Shown piece after piece: positions 44,623 to 54,059 of a stretch of DNA of 64,000 nt. The notes under the pieces were generated by a model, which saw nothing but the letters and a program-made list of their open reading frames with translations, searched no databases and was not told the origin of the DNA. The translations under genes were made by a program, and so were the position numbers. This DNA is from Polaribacter sp. (GTDB taxonomy: Bacteria; Bacteroidota; Bacteroidia; Flavobacteriales; Flavobacteriaceae), in the NCBI GenBank assembly GCA_020740485.1, contig DYMN01000003.1, positions 1 to 64,000 of the forward strand, in the 5' to 3' direction. Numbering within the stretch: the stretch's first letter is position 1; every line of letters begins with the position of its first letter.

Positions 44623-45282
44623 ATGAAACTACATTATAAATTAAAATATTTTGCCATAATTATCTTTACCTATATCTCTCATTCAATTCATTCACAAGAT
44701 GTTGCAACACTAGAATACGGCGGGGGAGGTGATTGGTATGCCAATCCTACTGCTATTCCTAACCTAATAAAATTTTGCAATGACAATATAGACACCAAAA
44801 TCAATTCAAAGCCTTTTCAAGTAAAAGCCTCTTCTGTAGATGTTTTCAATTATCCCATCCTGTTTGTTACCGGACATGGCAATATGTTTTTGGATGATGA
44901 AAGCGTGGAAAATTTTAGAAATTACCTTATCTCAGGCGGATTTATTCACGTTTCGGACAATTACGGGTTGGATAAGTTTGTGAGAAGAGAATTTAAAAAA
45001 ATATTTCCTGATTTAGAATTTGTAGAAGTGCCTTATGACCATCCTATATTTCACCAAACCTTCGTTTTTAATAAAGGAATTCCGAAAATCCACGAACACG
45101 ATGGTAAACCACCCAAAGGTTACGGTATTTTTTACGAAGGAAAATTAGTTTGTTTCTATGACTACGAAAGCGATTTGAGCGATGGATGGGAATCCCAGCC
45201 GGTTCATAATGACCCACAGGAAGTAAGACTCAAAGCTTTGCAAATGGGAGCTAATCTTGTGGAATATGCTTTTGAAAATTAA
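44623..45282 (+). CDS. DUF4159 domain-containing protein
   Basis: 219 residues. An N-terminal signal or membrane helix (LKYFAIIIFTYISHSIHS), then the DUF4159 start EYGGGGDWYANPTAIPNLIKFCN and a glutamine-amidotransferase-like core FPILFVTGHGNMFLDDESVENFRNYLISGGFIHVSDNYGLDKFVRREFKKIFPD. DUF4159 is found in envelope-associated Bacteroidota proteins; no catalytic activity has been shown to my knowledge. It follows the small membrane protein gene by 1 bp. Confidence 0.88.
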   Translation: MKLHYKLKYFAIIIFTYISHSIHSQDVATLEYGGGGDWYANPTAIPNLIKFCNDNIDTKINSKPFQVKASSVDVFNYPILFVTGHGNMFLDDESVENFRNYLISGGFIHVSDNYGLDKFVRREFKKIFPDLEFVEVPYDHPIFHQTFVFNKGIPKIHEHDGKPPKGYGIFYEGKLVCFYDYESDLSDGWESQPVHNDPQEVRLKALQMGANLVEYAFEN

Positions 45283-45303
45283 TCAATAATTTAAATCCCC
45301 AAA

Positions 45304-47445
45304 ATGAAAAAATTCATTCAATTACTCATCTTTTTATTCTCTGTTTCTCAAATTTCAGCCCAATACACTACCGATTATCCGTTTGATTCTGATTGGGTTA
45401 CCAATTTTAACGGGCGTGTTTTTAATATTGTAGATTTGGGTGCGATACCCAATGACGAAATTAACGACAGCCCATATTTCAGAATGGCTGCCGATTCTAT
45501 TCAACATTATGGAACAGGCAAGTTGATAATTCCGTCCGGATTGTATATTGTAGGCGAGCAAAATATCAACCCAAACCCGAATTCCCAAGAGCAATATTAC
45601 CAAAATAATGAAATTTTTAATATTGAAGGAGTAAACAATGTTATCATCGAAGGGGAAACGGGTACCAAAATAAAAATTCGAGATGGTTTACGTTTTGGTT
45701 CATTCCATCCTTTAACCGGTGAGGCATATCATCACGAACCCGATACCGTCCAATTTACAACTTATGAATACAGAGCAGATGTTGGGGATATATTTTTAAT
45801 TGAAAATTCAAATAACATTTATATTAAAAATCTGGAATTAGATGGTAATAACGAAAATTTGATTCTTGGGGGTTATTACGCCGAAACAAGTGCTCATGGA
45901 AAACAAACAGAAGCAACCGGTATTAAACTTATGGGGTCCACAAATGCAAAGATTCAAAACATTCACACCCATCATCACGGGTTGGATGGAATAGAAATAA
46001 CCCATTACAATTTAACCCCAACTTCTAATCCCACGGTAGTTGTGTTAGAAAACATCAATAGCGAATATAATGGCAGACAAGGGTTGTCATGGGTTGGAGG
46101 CATTGGGCTTACCGCATACAATTGTAAGTTTAATCACACAGGGAAAGCCAATATATTATCACCGCCTGCATCCGGTGTTGATATTGAAGCGGAAGATTCA
46201 GTATGTCGTGGTGGAAAATTCATCAATTGCGAATTAATCAACAATGGAAATTCAGCTTTGGTTTCCGCATCGGGGGATGGTGGTTATTCCACTTTTGAAA
46301 ATTGTACATTTTGGGGTAACACATCTGCATCTTTATCTATTACTAAACCTGCCTTGTATTTTGAAAATTGTCAGATATACGGTTCTATGTATCACGCTTT
46401 CGGGTCTTCGGATGATGCTTCGCTTGCCACTAAGTTTACCAACTGTCATTTTGAAGACTTGGAACATCCCGATTACGGGGTTTTTAGAGCAAACTATCTT
46501 ATTGATATCAATGAAAATGATCTTGGAAATGTAACTTTTGACAATTGTACCATTGTAGCTAATGAAATAAAAAGTATTTGGATAACCAACGAATTAAATG
46601 TTCCGGCTTATGTAAAAAACACCACCATTACCCACAAAAAACAAATTGAGAACCATGATTTCATTGCCAATTTCAGGCGTGTATCGTTGGAAAATGTCCA
46701 ATTTACGGAAGAATATCCTGCCGTTGTAACTGATGTATATTTTATAAATATTCAGGATGATGTTGACGTTGGAAATTGTGTAACCTTAGAAAACCAACAT
46801 GTAAAATGGGAAAGTTGGGACAATGATACAATGCTTGGTAATTGGATATTGCCCGGACATTATCCTATGCAAAACACCTTGGAATTACTGACTCCTTCGG
46901 TGGGAGAAACGCTCTCCGTGGGGAATGTTTACAATGTAACGTGGAATGTAGATAATTCAAATGACTTTGTAGAAATTCAACTTTTTAAGGGTTGCGAATT
47001 TCTCGAAACAATTGAAAACACGACAGAGAATGATGGTTTATATGCGTGGACGGTTTCTAGTGATATTTCAACTGCAAATGATTATAGAATGAAGATACTG
47101 AACAAAAACAACCTACAAGACTTTGATTATAATCCAACTGAATTTTCTATTTCAAATCCTTCTGCCGGAACCAATGACATCATAAACGGAAATGAGCTGC
47201 ATATTTATCCTAATCCATTTAATGATAGGGTATTTATATCTTACACATTAAAAGAGAAGCCTGAAAAAATCAATATAAAAGTTAAAAACCTTTTAGGTAA
47301 AACTATTTCAGAAACTAACATCGAAAATCAAGATACAGTCGGAAATATGGAAATCAAGTTAAATAATTTTGCATCAGGTTTATACTTACTTGAATTTTAT
47401 GATAATTTGGAAATGCTTAAATCTTTTAAAATAATTAAGCTGTAA
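45304..47445 (+). CDS. Secreted right-handed beta-helix protein with T9SS sorting domain
   Basis: 713 residues. Signal peptide MKKFIQLLIFLFSVSQISAQ; a parallel beta-helix of the pectate-lyase-like type (NGRVFNIVDLGAIPNDEINDS and repeated LKNTTI / LENVQF / FENCTFW turns, to about 505); a Kre9/KNH-like GPI-anchored-protein-type domain (LLTPSVGETLSVGNVYNVTWNVDNSNDFVEIQLFKG); and a T9SS type A domain (HIYPNPFNDRVFISY ... SGLYLLEFYDN). It should be exported by T9SS and probably binds or cleaves a polysaccharide; enzyme residues cannot be assigned. Confidence 0.85.
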   Translation: MKKFIQLLIFLFSVSQISAQYTTDYPFDSDWVTNFNGRVFNIVDLGAIPNDEINDSPYFRMAADSIQHYGTGKLIIPSGLYIVGEQNINPNPNSQEQYYQNNEIFNIEGVNNVIIEGETGTKIKIRDGLRFGSFHPLTGEAYHHEPDTVQFTTYEYRADVGDIFLIENSNNIYIKNLELDGNNENLILGGYYAETSAHGKQTEATGIKLMGSTNAKIQNIHTHHHGLDGIEITHYNLTPTSNPTVVVLENINSEYNGRQGLSWVGGIGLTAYNCKFNHTGKANILSPPASGVDIEAEDSVCRGGKFINCELINNGNSALVSASGDGGYSTFENCTFWGNTSASLSITKPALYFENCQIYGSMYHAFGSSDDASLATKFTNCHFEDLEHPDYGVFRANYLIDINENDLGNVTFDNCTIVANEIKSIWITNELNVPAYVKNTTITHKKQIENHDFIANFRRVSLENVQFTEEYPAVVTDVYFINIQDDVDVGNCVTLENQHVKWESWDNDTMLGNWILPGHYPMQNTLELLTPSVGETLSVGNVYNVTWNVDNSNDFVEIQLFKGCEFLETIENTTENDGLYAWTVSSDISTANDYRMKILNKNNLQDFDYNPTEFSISNPSAGTNDIINGNELHIYPNPFNDRVFISYTLKEKPEKINIKVKNLLGKTISETNIENQDTVGNMEIKLNNFASGLYLLEFYDNLEMLKSFKIIKL

Positions 47446-47783
47446 AAAAATTAAATTATCCTTTACATAATGAAGTAGAAAGTGTTTTTGAACCTTACGT
47501 TAATAAAACCAAAAGTTATGATTGTAAGGAAATTGTCAATATTCAATAAGATTGAAAGAACCCGTTTTCTCAATTTTAAATGGGAAAAATTACCTGTAGT
47601 TTTATTATTTATTCTCTACAGGGTATTATATTTAATATCAAAGAATTACACATACTTCTGAGGCAATAAAAGACTTTTTCTAAAGGATTTATAGAAATGA
47701 AATTGTATAAGAAAACACAATAATTTGTGTAAGTTTGTAAAAATTTAAATTTCGTAGACCACAACAAAAAACTCAACTTAAAA
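47446..47783. other. 338-bp spacer, nothing recognised except a promoter-like box
   Basis: After the T9SS gene stop the same frame stays open for 34 codons, without a recognisable protein. A 7-bp stem CCTGTAG/CTACAGG (47593-47622) without T-tract, and a TAAGTTTG box (47730-47737) 46 bp before marC. Confidence 0.4.
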
Positions 47784-48449
47784 ATGTTATTTTCAGATTC
47801 CATAATAAGCATTATCACTTCCTCGTTTATAACCCTCTTTCCGGTTGTAAATCCTATTGGAACCTCCTTCATTTTAAATCCGATTTTATCTGATTTTGAA
47901 TTGAAAGATCAACGTCAAATAGCAAAAAAAATAGCGATTTACACTTTTATTTTAAGTCTGGTTACCGTGATCATCGGACAATATATTTTGCAATTATTTG
48001 GTTTAAGTGTCCCTATAGTGCAATTGGCAGGGGGAATTATTATTTCTAAAATGGGCTGGGAATTTATGAGTGATAAAAAGACGAAAAAGGAAGCAAACAT
48101 AAGTACTGAATCCGGACTAAATTCCATTAAAAATCAGTTGTTTTATCCTTTAACTTTTCCAATAACTGCGGGCGCAGGAACCATCTCAGTTTTATTGACT
48201 TTGACCGCACACAGCTCTAGTACGGATATACTAAAACGTATTACGCATATGGGTGCAATCATGATTGGAGTTCTTATCATTAGTATTATGATCTATGTTT
48301 TCTTTTCCAATACCTCTCGCATCATCAATCGTTGGGGCGAAAGTGGTAGAAATATAGTCAATAAAATATCCGCTTTTTTAGTTTTTGCGGTTGGATTAAA
48401 CATTTTTATACATGGTTTATTCAATGTGATTAAAAATTATCAATTTTAA
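47784..48449 (+). CDS. MarC family (UPF0056) membrane protein
   Basis: 221 residues with six transmembrane segments. Starts ISIITSSFITLFPVVNPIGTSFILNPIL, the MarC/NAAT signature with the NPIG motif, and continues LQLFGLSVPIVQLAGGIIISKMGWEFM and FPLTFPITAGAGTISVLLTL. Often annotated as an amino-acid exporter; evidence in the family for drug resistance is not strong. Monocistronic with a promoter-like box upstream. Confidence 0.9.
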   Translation: MLFSDSIISIITSSFITLFPVVNPIGTSFILNPILSDFELKDQRQIAKKIAIYTFILSLVTVIIGQYILQLFGLSVPIVQLAGGIIISKMGWEFMSDKKTKKEANISTESGLNSIKNQLFYPLTFPITAGAGTISVLLTLTAHSSSTDILKRITHMGAIMIGVLIISIMIYVFFSNTSRIINRWGESGRNIVNKISAFLVFAVGLNIFIHGLFNVIKNYQF

Positions 48450-48604
48450 ATTATTTTATTTAATAAATTGATAATCTTCTAATTAATATTTATAAAATAC
48501 GTAACAATAGTTACATAAACTAAACTAATTCGCTCGTATTATTGCAAACACTAAATTAAAATTAAAAAAAACATCAACTTAATAACTCATCTAATTTCAA
48601 ACCT

Positions 48605-48949
48605 ATGTTATACACTGACTTAACGCACATTTCAACAGACGAAGAGTACAATAAATTATTGCAAGAAAACGAAAACGTTATGCTTATTTGCGGACGTATG
48701 GGACCGATGTGTATTCCTGTTTACGGCATTGCTGAAGAATTGGAAGAAGAATATCCGCATGTAAAATTTGTAGATTTAGAATTCGATATTCCTGCTGCTT
48801 ATCCGGTGCGAACTCTTCCTGAAGTTCGCGGATTTATGGGAATTCCTTTCACCATTTATTACAAAAACGGACAAGTAGTAAAAGCTACTTCAAGCATCCA
48901 AAATCGTCAACAAATTACTGCCATATTAGACGAATACTTCGAAAAATAA
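48605..48949 (+). CDS. Thioredoxin-like protein with MGPM in place of CGPC
   Basis: 114 residues with a thioredoxin fold: VMLICGRMGPMCIPVYGIAEELEEEYPHVKFVDLEFDIPAAYPVRTLPEVRGFMGIPFTIYYKNGQVV. When GP is aligned with WCGPC, both catalytic Cys positions hold Met (Met32, Met35), while Cys29 and Cys36 flank the loop; the cis-Pro motif GIPF is kept. It is 17 bp upstream of a thioredoxin-reductase gene, an operon, so a redox role is likely, perhaps through the displaced cysteines. A canonical thioredoxin lies downstream. Confidence 0.85.
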   Translation: MLYTDLTHISTDEEYNKLLQENENVMLICGRMGPMCIPVYGIAEELEEEYPHVKFVDLEFDIPAAYPVRTLPEVRGFMGIPFTIYYKNGQVVKATSSIQNRQQITAILDEYFEK

Positions 48950-48966
48950 TGGTTTAAACTATTAGT

Positions 48967-49899
48967 ATGAATCATTACGACACCATCATCATCGGTGGGG
49001 GTCCTTCGGGACTTACTGCCGGTATTTACTTATCGCGCGCCAAACTGAAAGCTTTGATTCTCAATCAAGGGGCTGTTGGTGGTCAAATGGTATTGACCCA
49101 CGAAATTGCAAATTATCCAGGCGTAGAAAGTATCAGCGGTTATCAATTAGCTAATATTATGAAAAACCAAGCCAAGAGTTTTGGAACTAAAATCAAAACT
49201 ATAGGCGAAATCACCAATTTAGATTTACTAAGCAAAGTAAAATCTGTTACAGTAGATAACACTGAAACTTTTACTGCTGATAGCATTATTTTAGCTTCCG
49301 GTGGGCGTTCACGCACATTGGGTGTTCCAGGTGAAGACACCTTTAAAGGACGTGGTATTTCCTATTGTGCTACTTGCGATGGCGACTTCTTTACCGACAA
49401 AGAAATCATCGTGGTGGGTGGTGGAAATTCCGCTTTAGAAGAAGCTGTTTCATTGACCAAATATGCGAGTAAAGTTACTATAGTCCATCAGTTTGATCAT
49501 TTTCAAGCTTTTGAACACGCTATTCAAGAAGCCACCGAACATCCCAAAATCAATTTCATTATGGAATCCACGATTTCAGGTTTTAACGGAGATGATAAAT
49601 TGGAAAGTGTAGATGTTTTGAACCTTAAAACCAACGTAATTACTAAAATACCCATTGATGGAGTCTTTATTTTTATTGGTTATGTTCCCAATACTGAATT
49701 CTTAGAAGGAAAGATGGAACGAAACAAATGGGGCGAAATAGGAGTTGATTCTTTGATGAACACTCCAATTTCCGGAGTATTTGCAGCGGGTGATTGCATT
49801 GCAAAAAAATACCGTCAGGTAAGTACGGCTGTGGGCGAAGGAACCATTGCTGCCCTTACGGCTTCAGCTTATTTAAATGATTTAAAAACCAAAAAATAA
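48967..49899 (+). CDS. trxB: Thioredoxin-disulfide reductase
   Basis: 310 residues. FAD-binding GGGPSGLTAGIYLSRAKLKALIL, redox-active CATC (Cys134/Cys137) in ISYCATCDGDFF, NADPH-binding VVGGGNSALEEAVSLTK, and ISGVFAAGDCIAKKYRQVSTAVGEGTIAAL at the end. Reduces thioredoxins with NADPH. Co-transcribed with the MGPM thioredoxin-like gene; a terminator sits after it. Confidence 0.93.
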   Translation: MNHYDTIIIGGGPSGLTAGIYLSRAKLKALILNQGAVGGQMVLTHEIANYPGVESISGYQLANIMKNQAKSFGTKIKTIGEITNLDLLSKVKSVTVDNTETFTADSIILASGGRSRTLGVPGEDTFKGRGISYCATCDGDFFTDKEIIVVGGGNSALEEAVSLTKYASKVTIVHQFDHFQAFEHAIQEATEHPKINFIMESTISGFNGDDKLESVDVLNLKTNVITKIPIDGVFIFIGYVPNTEFLEGKMERNKWGEIGVDSLMNTPISGVFAAGDCIAKKYRQVSTAVGEGTIAALTASAYLNDLKTKK

Positions 49900-49920
49900 A
49901 CATCTTAATTTTTTAAAAAT

Positions 49921-49966
49921 AAGTCATCGGATTGTTTTTATATTTGCATTTCGATGACTTTTTCTT
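49921..49966 (+). terminator. Terminator of trxB with a promoter -7 box in its loop
   Basis: AAGTCATCG (49921-49929) pairs with CGATGACTT (49952-49960), then TTTCTTTTATTT. The loop carries TATATTTG (49939-49946), the -7 pattern, 26 bp before the next ATG. Confidence 0.75.
49939..49946 (+). promoter_or_regulatory. -7 element of the membrane thioredoxin gene
   Basis: TATATTTG matches TAnnTTTG; no clear -33 TTG upstream. Confidence 0.45.
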
Positions 49967-49972
49967 TTATTT

Positions 49973-50380
49973 ATGACTGCAACTATAATTTTAATTTCTA
50001 TTGCTCTTATTTTTATAAGTTTTCTTGTATATCTCAATAAATTCAAAAAAGCACCTATGCCTGCCAATCATGAAAAAGTCATCGAGCTGACGGACATTAC
50101 CTTTGAAAAAAACATTGCGGGGAAAACCGTTTTAGTTGATTTTTGGGCAGAATGGTGTGTGCCTTGCAAGGTAATGGCTCCTGTTCTCAATGAATTAGCC
50201 GCCGAGCTTCCTGAAGGTTATTTCATTGGAAAAATTGACGTTGAAAAATATCCACGTAGCTCTCAAAAATACGGTATTCGCGGGATTCCTACTTTAATTT
50301 TATTCAAAAACGGAAAGGAAGTAGAGCGTTTTGTCGGTGTAAAACCAAAGGGTTTTTTGAAAGATAAAATAATGAAGTAA
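49973..50380 (+). CDS. Membrane-anchored thioredoxin (WCVPC)
   Basis: 135 residues. An N-terminal helix (TATIILISIALIFISFLVYL) anchors it to the inner membrane, and the rest is a thioredoxin: VLVDFWAEWCVPCKVMAPVLNELAAELPEGYFIGKIDVEKYPRSSQKYGIRGIPTLILFKNGKEVERFVGVKPKGFLKDKIM. Active-site Cys62/Cys65. The domain has the features of a regular thioredoxin; the helix is the odd part, as most thioredoxins are soluble. Partner of the upstream TrxB by context. Which side of the membrane the domain faces is not clear from the sequence. Confidence 0.9.
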   Translation: MTATIILISIALIFISFLVYLNKFKKAPMPANHEKVIELTDITFEKNIAGKTVLVDFWAEWCVPCKVMAPVLNELAAELPEGYFIGKIDVEKYPRSSQKYGIRGIPTLILFKNGKEVERFVGVKPKGFLKDKIMK

Positions 50381-50569
50381 TTTGATAATTTGATAATTTG
50401 CTAATTTGGAAATATGTTAATGCGATGCACTGAGCTCGCCTGCACTGAGTTTATCGAAGTGTCGAAGTGTGATAATCTGCTAATTTGCTAAAGTGATAAT
50501 CTGCTAATTTGCTAATCTGCTAATTAAAAAAACTATCTTTGCTCTATTGAAATTTGAAAACCACTTTAC
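50381..50569. repeat. GATAATCTGCTAATTTG-type repeats before recJ
   Basis: Several variants of TGATAATCTGCTAATTTGCTAA (for example 50468-50492 and 50500-50524) and a GCACTGAGTTTATCGAAGTG element (50440-50459). No gene. Confidence 0.65.
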
Positions 50570-52303
50570 ATGCGTTGGACACTCAAACCCGAACCTGATG
50601 CAAAAAAAATAGAAGTTCTTTCACGTGAATTGAGCGTGGACAGAATAATTGCCAAAACTTTGTTGCAAAGGGGAATCCAAAATTACGACCAAGCCAAAGC
50701 CTTTTTTCGTCCGCTACTTTCTGATTTACACCAGCCATTTCTGATGAAGGATATGGAAAAGGCGGTGAGTAGAATTGAAAAAGCTATTGAAAATCGTGAA
50801 AATATATTAGTTTACGGTGATTATGACGTAGATGGCACTACGGCTGTGGCATTGGTATTTCAATATTTAATAAAATTTAATCCCAACCTTGCCACCTACG
50901 TTCCCGACCGGGACACCGAAGGATATGGCATTTCATTTCAAGGCATTGACTTTGCGTATGACAATGATTTTTCTTTAGTAATTGCCTTAGATTGTGGCAT
51001 CAAAGCAGTGGACAAAATAGATTACGCTAACGAAAAGAATATTGATTTTATCATCTGCGACCATCATACACCCGGTGAAACTTTGCCGGATGCCGTTGCT
51101 ATCTTAAATCCAAAACAAATAGATTGTCCGTATCCCTACAAAGAATTAAGTGGTTGTGGAATAGGCTTTAAACTCATTCAAGCGTTACAGGAGAAACAAG
51201 GAGGAAATGTAGAGGAAATTACCCATTTTTTAGATTTGGTAGCTACGAGTATTGCTGCGGATATTGTTCCGATAACCGGAGAAAACCGCATTTTAGCTTA
51301 TCACGGATTAAAAATAATCAACGAAAATCCAAGTGTGGGCATAAAAGCGATGATGGGGGAAGTCCAAAAAGAAAAAATGGATATCACCGATGTCGTTTTT
51401 CTCATAGCACCGCGCATTAATGCTGCCGGAAGACTAAAGCATGCCCATCAAGCCGTTGAATTATTAATAGAGCAAAATCCGGAAAAAGCTATACAAATGG
51501 CTGCAAGTATCGGGACTATTAATTCCGATCGAAAAAATTTGGACCAACTCATTACACAAGATGCTTTAAAGCAAATTGAATCTCAACTAAATGAAAATCA
51601 ATATACAACAGTAGTTTACAACGAAGAATGGCACAAAGGCGTTATTGGTATTGTGGCATCTCGGCTCATAGAAACTTATTATCGTCCTACTGTGGTTTTT
51701 ACAGAAAGCAATGGTTTATTAGTTGCTTCAGCTCGTTCGGTAAAAGGCTTTGATTTGTATGAAGCCCTCGAAAGTTGCAACGGATATATTGAACAATTTG
51801 GGGGACATAAATATGCGGCCGGATTGAGAATTCTACCCGAAAACTTAGATAACTTTAAACAAAAGTTTGAAGAAGTGGTTAAAAATAGCATCCCCGAAGA
51901 ACTGCGCGAACCCGAATTAAAAATTGATTCCGAAATATTTTTGTCAGATATTTCACCAAAATTCTATAGAATTATTCAACAAATGGCTCCTTTTGGGCCT
52001 CATAATATGCAACCGGTTTTTATGGCTTCCGGATTAAGAGATAATGGGTACAGCAGAACAGTAGGTAGTGATTCAAGCCATTTAAAATTAAGTATCGTTG
52101 AAGGAGCTAATCCGAAAACTTATAATGGCATTGCTTTTGGAATGGGTAAAAATATAGATTTAATAAAAAAACCTTTTAAAACTGCTTTCACCTTAGATGA
52201 AAATATTTGGAATGGAATTTCAAGTATCCAACTGAAAATAAAAGATATTAAGCAAGAAGCAACCCAAAATGAAAAATATGATTTAAATGTTGCCAATGAA
52301 TAA
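50570..52303 (+). CDS. recJ: Single-stranded-DNA-specific exonuclease RecJ
   Basis: 577 residues. 5'-3' exonuclease used in recombination and mismatch repair. DHH superfamily motifs: VYGDYDVDGTTAVAL (motif I), ALDCGIKA, ICDHHTPGETLP (the DHH motif), the DHHA1 GGHKYAAGL, and the OB-fold-like end (TYNGIAFGMGK). Length is normal for the Bacteroidota type. The repeats upstream separate it from the thioredoxin gene. Cytosolic. Confidence 0.95.
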   Translation: MRWTLKPEPDAKKIEVLSRELSVDRIIAKTLLQRGIQNYDQAKAFFRPLLSDLHQPFLMKDMEKAVSRIEKAIENRENILVYGDYDVDGTTAVALVFQYLIKFNPNLATYVPDRDTEGYGISFQGIDFAYDNDFSLVIALDCGIKAVDKIDYANEKNIDFIICDHHTPGETLPDAVAILNPKQIDCPYPYKELSGCGIGFKLIQALQEKQGGNVEEITHFLDLVATSIAADIVPITGENRILAYHGLKIINENPSVGIKAMMGEVQKEKMDITDVVFLIAPRINAAGRLKHAHQAVELLIEQNPEKAIQMAASIGTINSDRKNLDQLITQDALKQIESQLNENQYTTVVYNEEWHKGVIGIVASRLIETYYRPTVVFTESNGLLVASARSVKGFDLYEALESCNGYIEQFGGHKYAAGLRILPENLDNFKQKFEEVVKNSIPEELREPELKIDSEIFLSDISPKFYRIIQQMAPFGPHNMQPVFMASGLRDNGYSRTVGSDSSHLKLSIVEGANPKTYNGIAFGMGKNIDLIKKPFKTAFTLDENIWNGISSIQLKIKDIKQEATQNEKYDLNVANE

Positions 52304-52309
52304 AAAAAT

Positions 52310-52432
52310 TTACACGCCGACATACATGGATTTAAAATGAAATTTCCCCCGCTCCTCTAAGTGTCTCCGCAATGCGCCACAAATATCTCCAAGCTCAAAT
52401 ATAGCGTTTATAACGTAGTAAAAGTATCGAAT
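52310..52432 (-). other. Intergenic 40-codon open stretch of atypical composition
   Basis: The minus strand stays open for 40 codons ending ...LRRHLEERGKFHFKSMYVGV and this stretch is GC-richer (CCGCTCCTCTAAGTGTCTCCGCAATGCGCC) than its surroundings. No start codon is seen in it. It may be a remnant or part of a dispersed repeat; not a gene by itself. Confidence 0.3.
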
Positions 52433-52482
52433 TTAAACGATGAGGTGGTTTGGGCAGCAGCTATTTAGAATATTGTGAGTCC

Positions 52483-53307
52483 TTAAACCGAAATTTTCCC
52501 ACTGATGTGGGGATGTGGATGGTAATCGGTCAACTCAAAATCTTCAAATTTAAAATCAAAAATATTTTTCACATTCGGATTGATGTTTATTTTGGGCAAG
52601 GGTCTCGGTTCACGCGATAATTGCAATTGCACTTGTTCCAAATGATTGTTGTATATATGGGTATCGCCTAATACGTGCACAAAATCACCGGGGAGTAAAT
52701 CGGTTACTTGAGCTATCATCATCGTGAGCAACGAATAGGAAGCAATGTTGAAGGGAACTCCCAAAAAAGTATCACAACTGCGTTGATACATCTGACACGA
52801 GAGTTTTCCATCGGCTACATAAAATTGAAAAAATGCATGACAAGGTGGTAAAGCCGCTTTACCATTGGCAACATTTTCGGCAAAACTGACGGAAGTGTCC
52901 GGCAATACCGACGGATTCCAAGCGCTGATAAGCATTCTACGCGAATTAGGATTGGTTTTGATCGTGTCAATGAGTTCTGTAATTTGGTCTATACCTTCGC
53001 CGTTCCAATTGCGCCATTGGCTGCCATAAATGGGGCCTAAATCGCCATTTTCATCCGCCCATTCATCCCAAATTTTCACCCCGTTTTCTTGTAGATATTT
53101 CACATTGGTTTCGCCATTGAGAAACCATAATAATTCGTGAATAATGGATTTAAGATGCAGTTTTTTGGTGGTCAATAGCGGAAAACCTTCGCTCAAATCA
53201 AAACGCATTTGATAGCCAAACACGCTGATGGTTCCTGTTCCGGTACGGTCGCCTTTTTGAACACCGTTTTTCACTATATGGTCTAATAAATCTAAATAGG
53301 GTCGCAT
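52483..53307 (-). CDS. thyA: Thymidylate synthase
   Basis: 274 residues, about 10 more than E. coli ThyA. Converts dUMP to dTMP with methylene-tetrahydrofolate. Intact [11 protein letters not shown], catalytic Cys156 in [34 protein letters not shown] and a [15 protein letters not shown] end. Ends a minus-strand cluster with rlpA (8 bp gap), the TA pair and the MFS transporter. No folate reductase gene follows. Confidence 0.97.
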   Translation of the reverse strand: MRPYLDLLDHIVKNGVQKGDRTGTGTISVFGYQMRFDLSEGFPLLTTKKLHLKSIIHELLWFLNGETNVKYLQENGVKIWDEWADENGDLGPIYGSQWRNWNGEGIDQITELIDTIKTNPNSRRMLISAWNPSVLPDTSVSFAENVANGKAALPPCHAFFQFYVADGKLSCQMYQRSCDTFLGVPFNIASYSLLTMMIAQVTDLLPGDFVHVLGDTHIYNNHLEQVQLQLSREPRPLPKININPNVKNIFDFKFEDFELTDYHPHPHISGKISV

Positions 53308-53315
53308 GAGCTGGA

Positions 53316-54029
53316 TTAGTTTTTATAATGTGTCACAAACGCGTCTTTAAACTTTGATTGTATCTTTTTTCGTAAAGCAATTGCCGCTTTTTGATTTTCA
53401 AAATTACCTATCACCACTTGATACAAAATAGTGTTGTCTTTGGAATATTCAAACACAAATACCGTTTCGTTAGTGATTTCGGCAATGGATTTTTTCACTT
53501 TTTCAATATTCTCTAATTCTTTAAAAGAACCTACTTGAATACCATAATACCATTTTTTTTCTATTTCTTTGAGGTCGATATTATTAGAAACATTGGTAGT
53601 ATCTATTGGGCTTACAGAAACCTCAGAAATTGAATCTCGAATGGCTATGGGCTGTTCTATGTTAGCCGGCAAAGAATCTAAAACCTTAATATGAACTTTT
53701 CCTATCCCGGTGGCAATCAAATCTAATTCTTTGGCTGCGGCTTTTGATAAGTCTATCAATCTATTTTTTGAAAAAGGTCCACGATCATTGATTTTTACTA
53801 CAACTTGTTTGTTGTTTTTAGGATTGGTAACCAAAAGATTAGTTCCAAAAGGCAAGGTACGATGCGCTGCGGTATATTTAGAATTGTCAAATTTTTCGCC
53901 GTTCGACGTTTTCCTACCATCGAATTTATCGGCATAATAAGAAGCAATGCCCACTGAATCTTTTAGTATTTGGGCATTATTCTCTATACTGATGGTAAAA
54001 AAACAAATTAATAGTAGATGCTTGATCAT
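53316..54029 (-). CDS. rlpA: RlpA-family septal ring lytic transglycosylase with SPOR domain
   Basis: 237 residues. Signal peptide ([18 protein letters not shown]), a double-psi barrel [63 protein letters not shown] with the catalytic-type Asp/His region, then a linker and a C-terminal SPOR domain ([25 protein letters not shown] ... [22 protein letters not shown]). Periplasmic, cleaves glycan strands at division sites. It precedes thyA by 8 bp, so co-transcribed. Confidence 0.92.
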   Translation of the reverse strand: MIKHLLLICFFTISIENNAQILKDSVGIASYYADKFDGRKTSNGEKFDNSKYTAAHRTLPFGTNLLVTNPKNNKQVVVKINDRGPFSKNRLIDLSKAAAKELDLIATGIGKVHIKVLDSLPANIEQPIAIRDSISEVSVSPIDTTNVSNNIDLKEIEKKWYYGIQVGSFKELENIEKVKKSIAEITNETVFVFEYSKDNTILYQVVIGNFENQKAAIALRKKIQSKFKDAFVTHYKN

Positions 54030-54059
54030 GTTTTCTTAATCTATTACTAAACATGAAGT

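Noticed and set aside
47446-47550. 34 open codons in frame after the stop of the beta-helix T9SS gene
   Set aside because: The T9SS domain ends normally, and a run of this length is expected by chance in AT-rich DNA.
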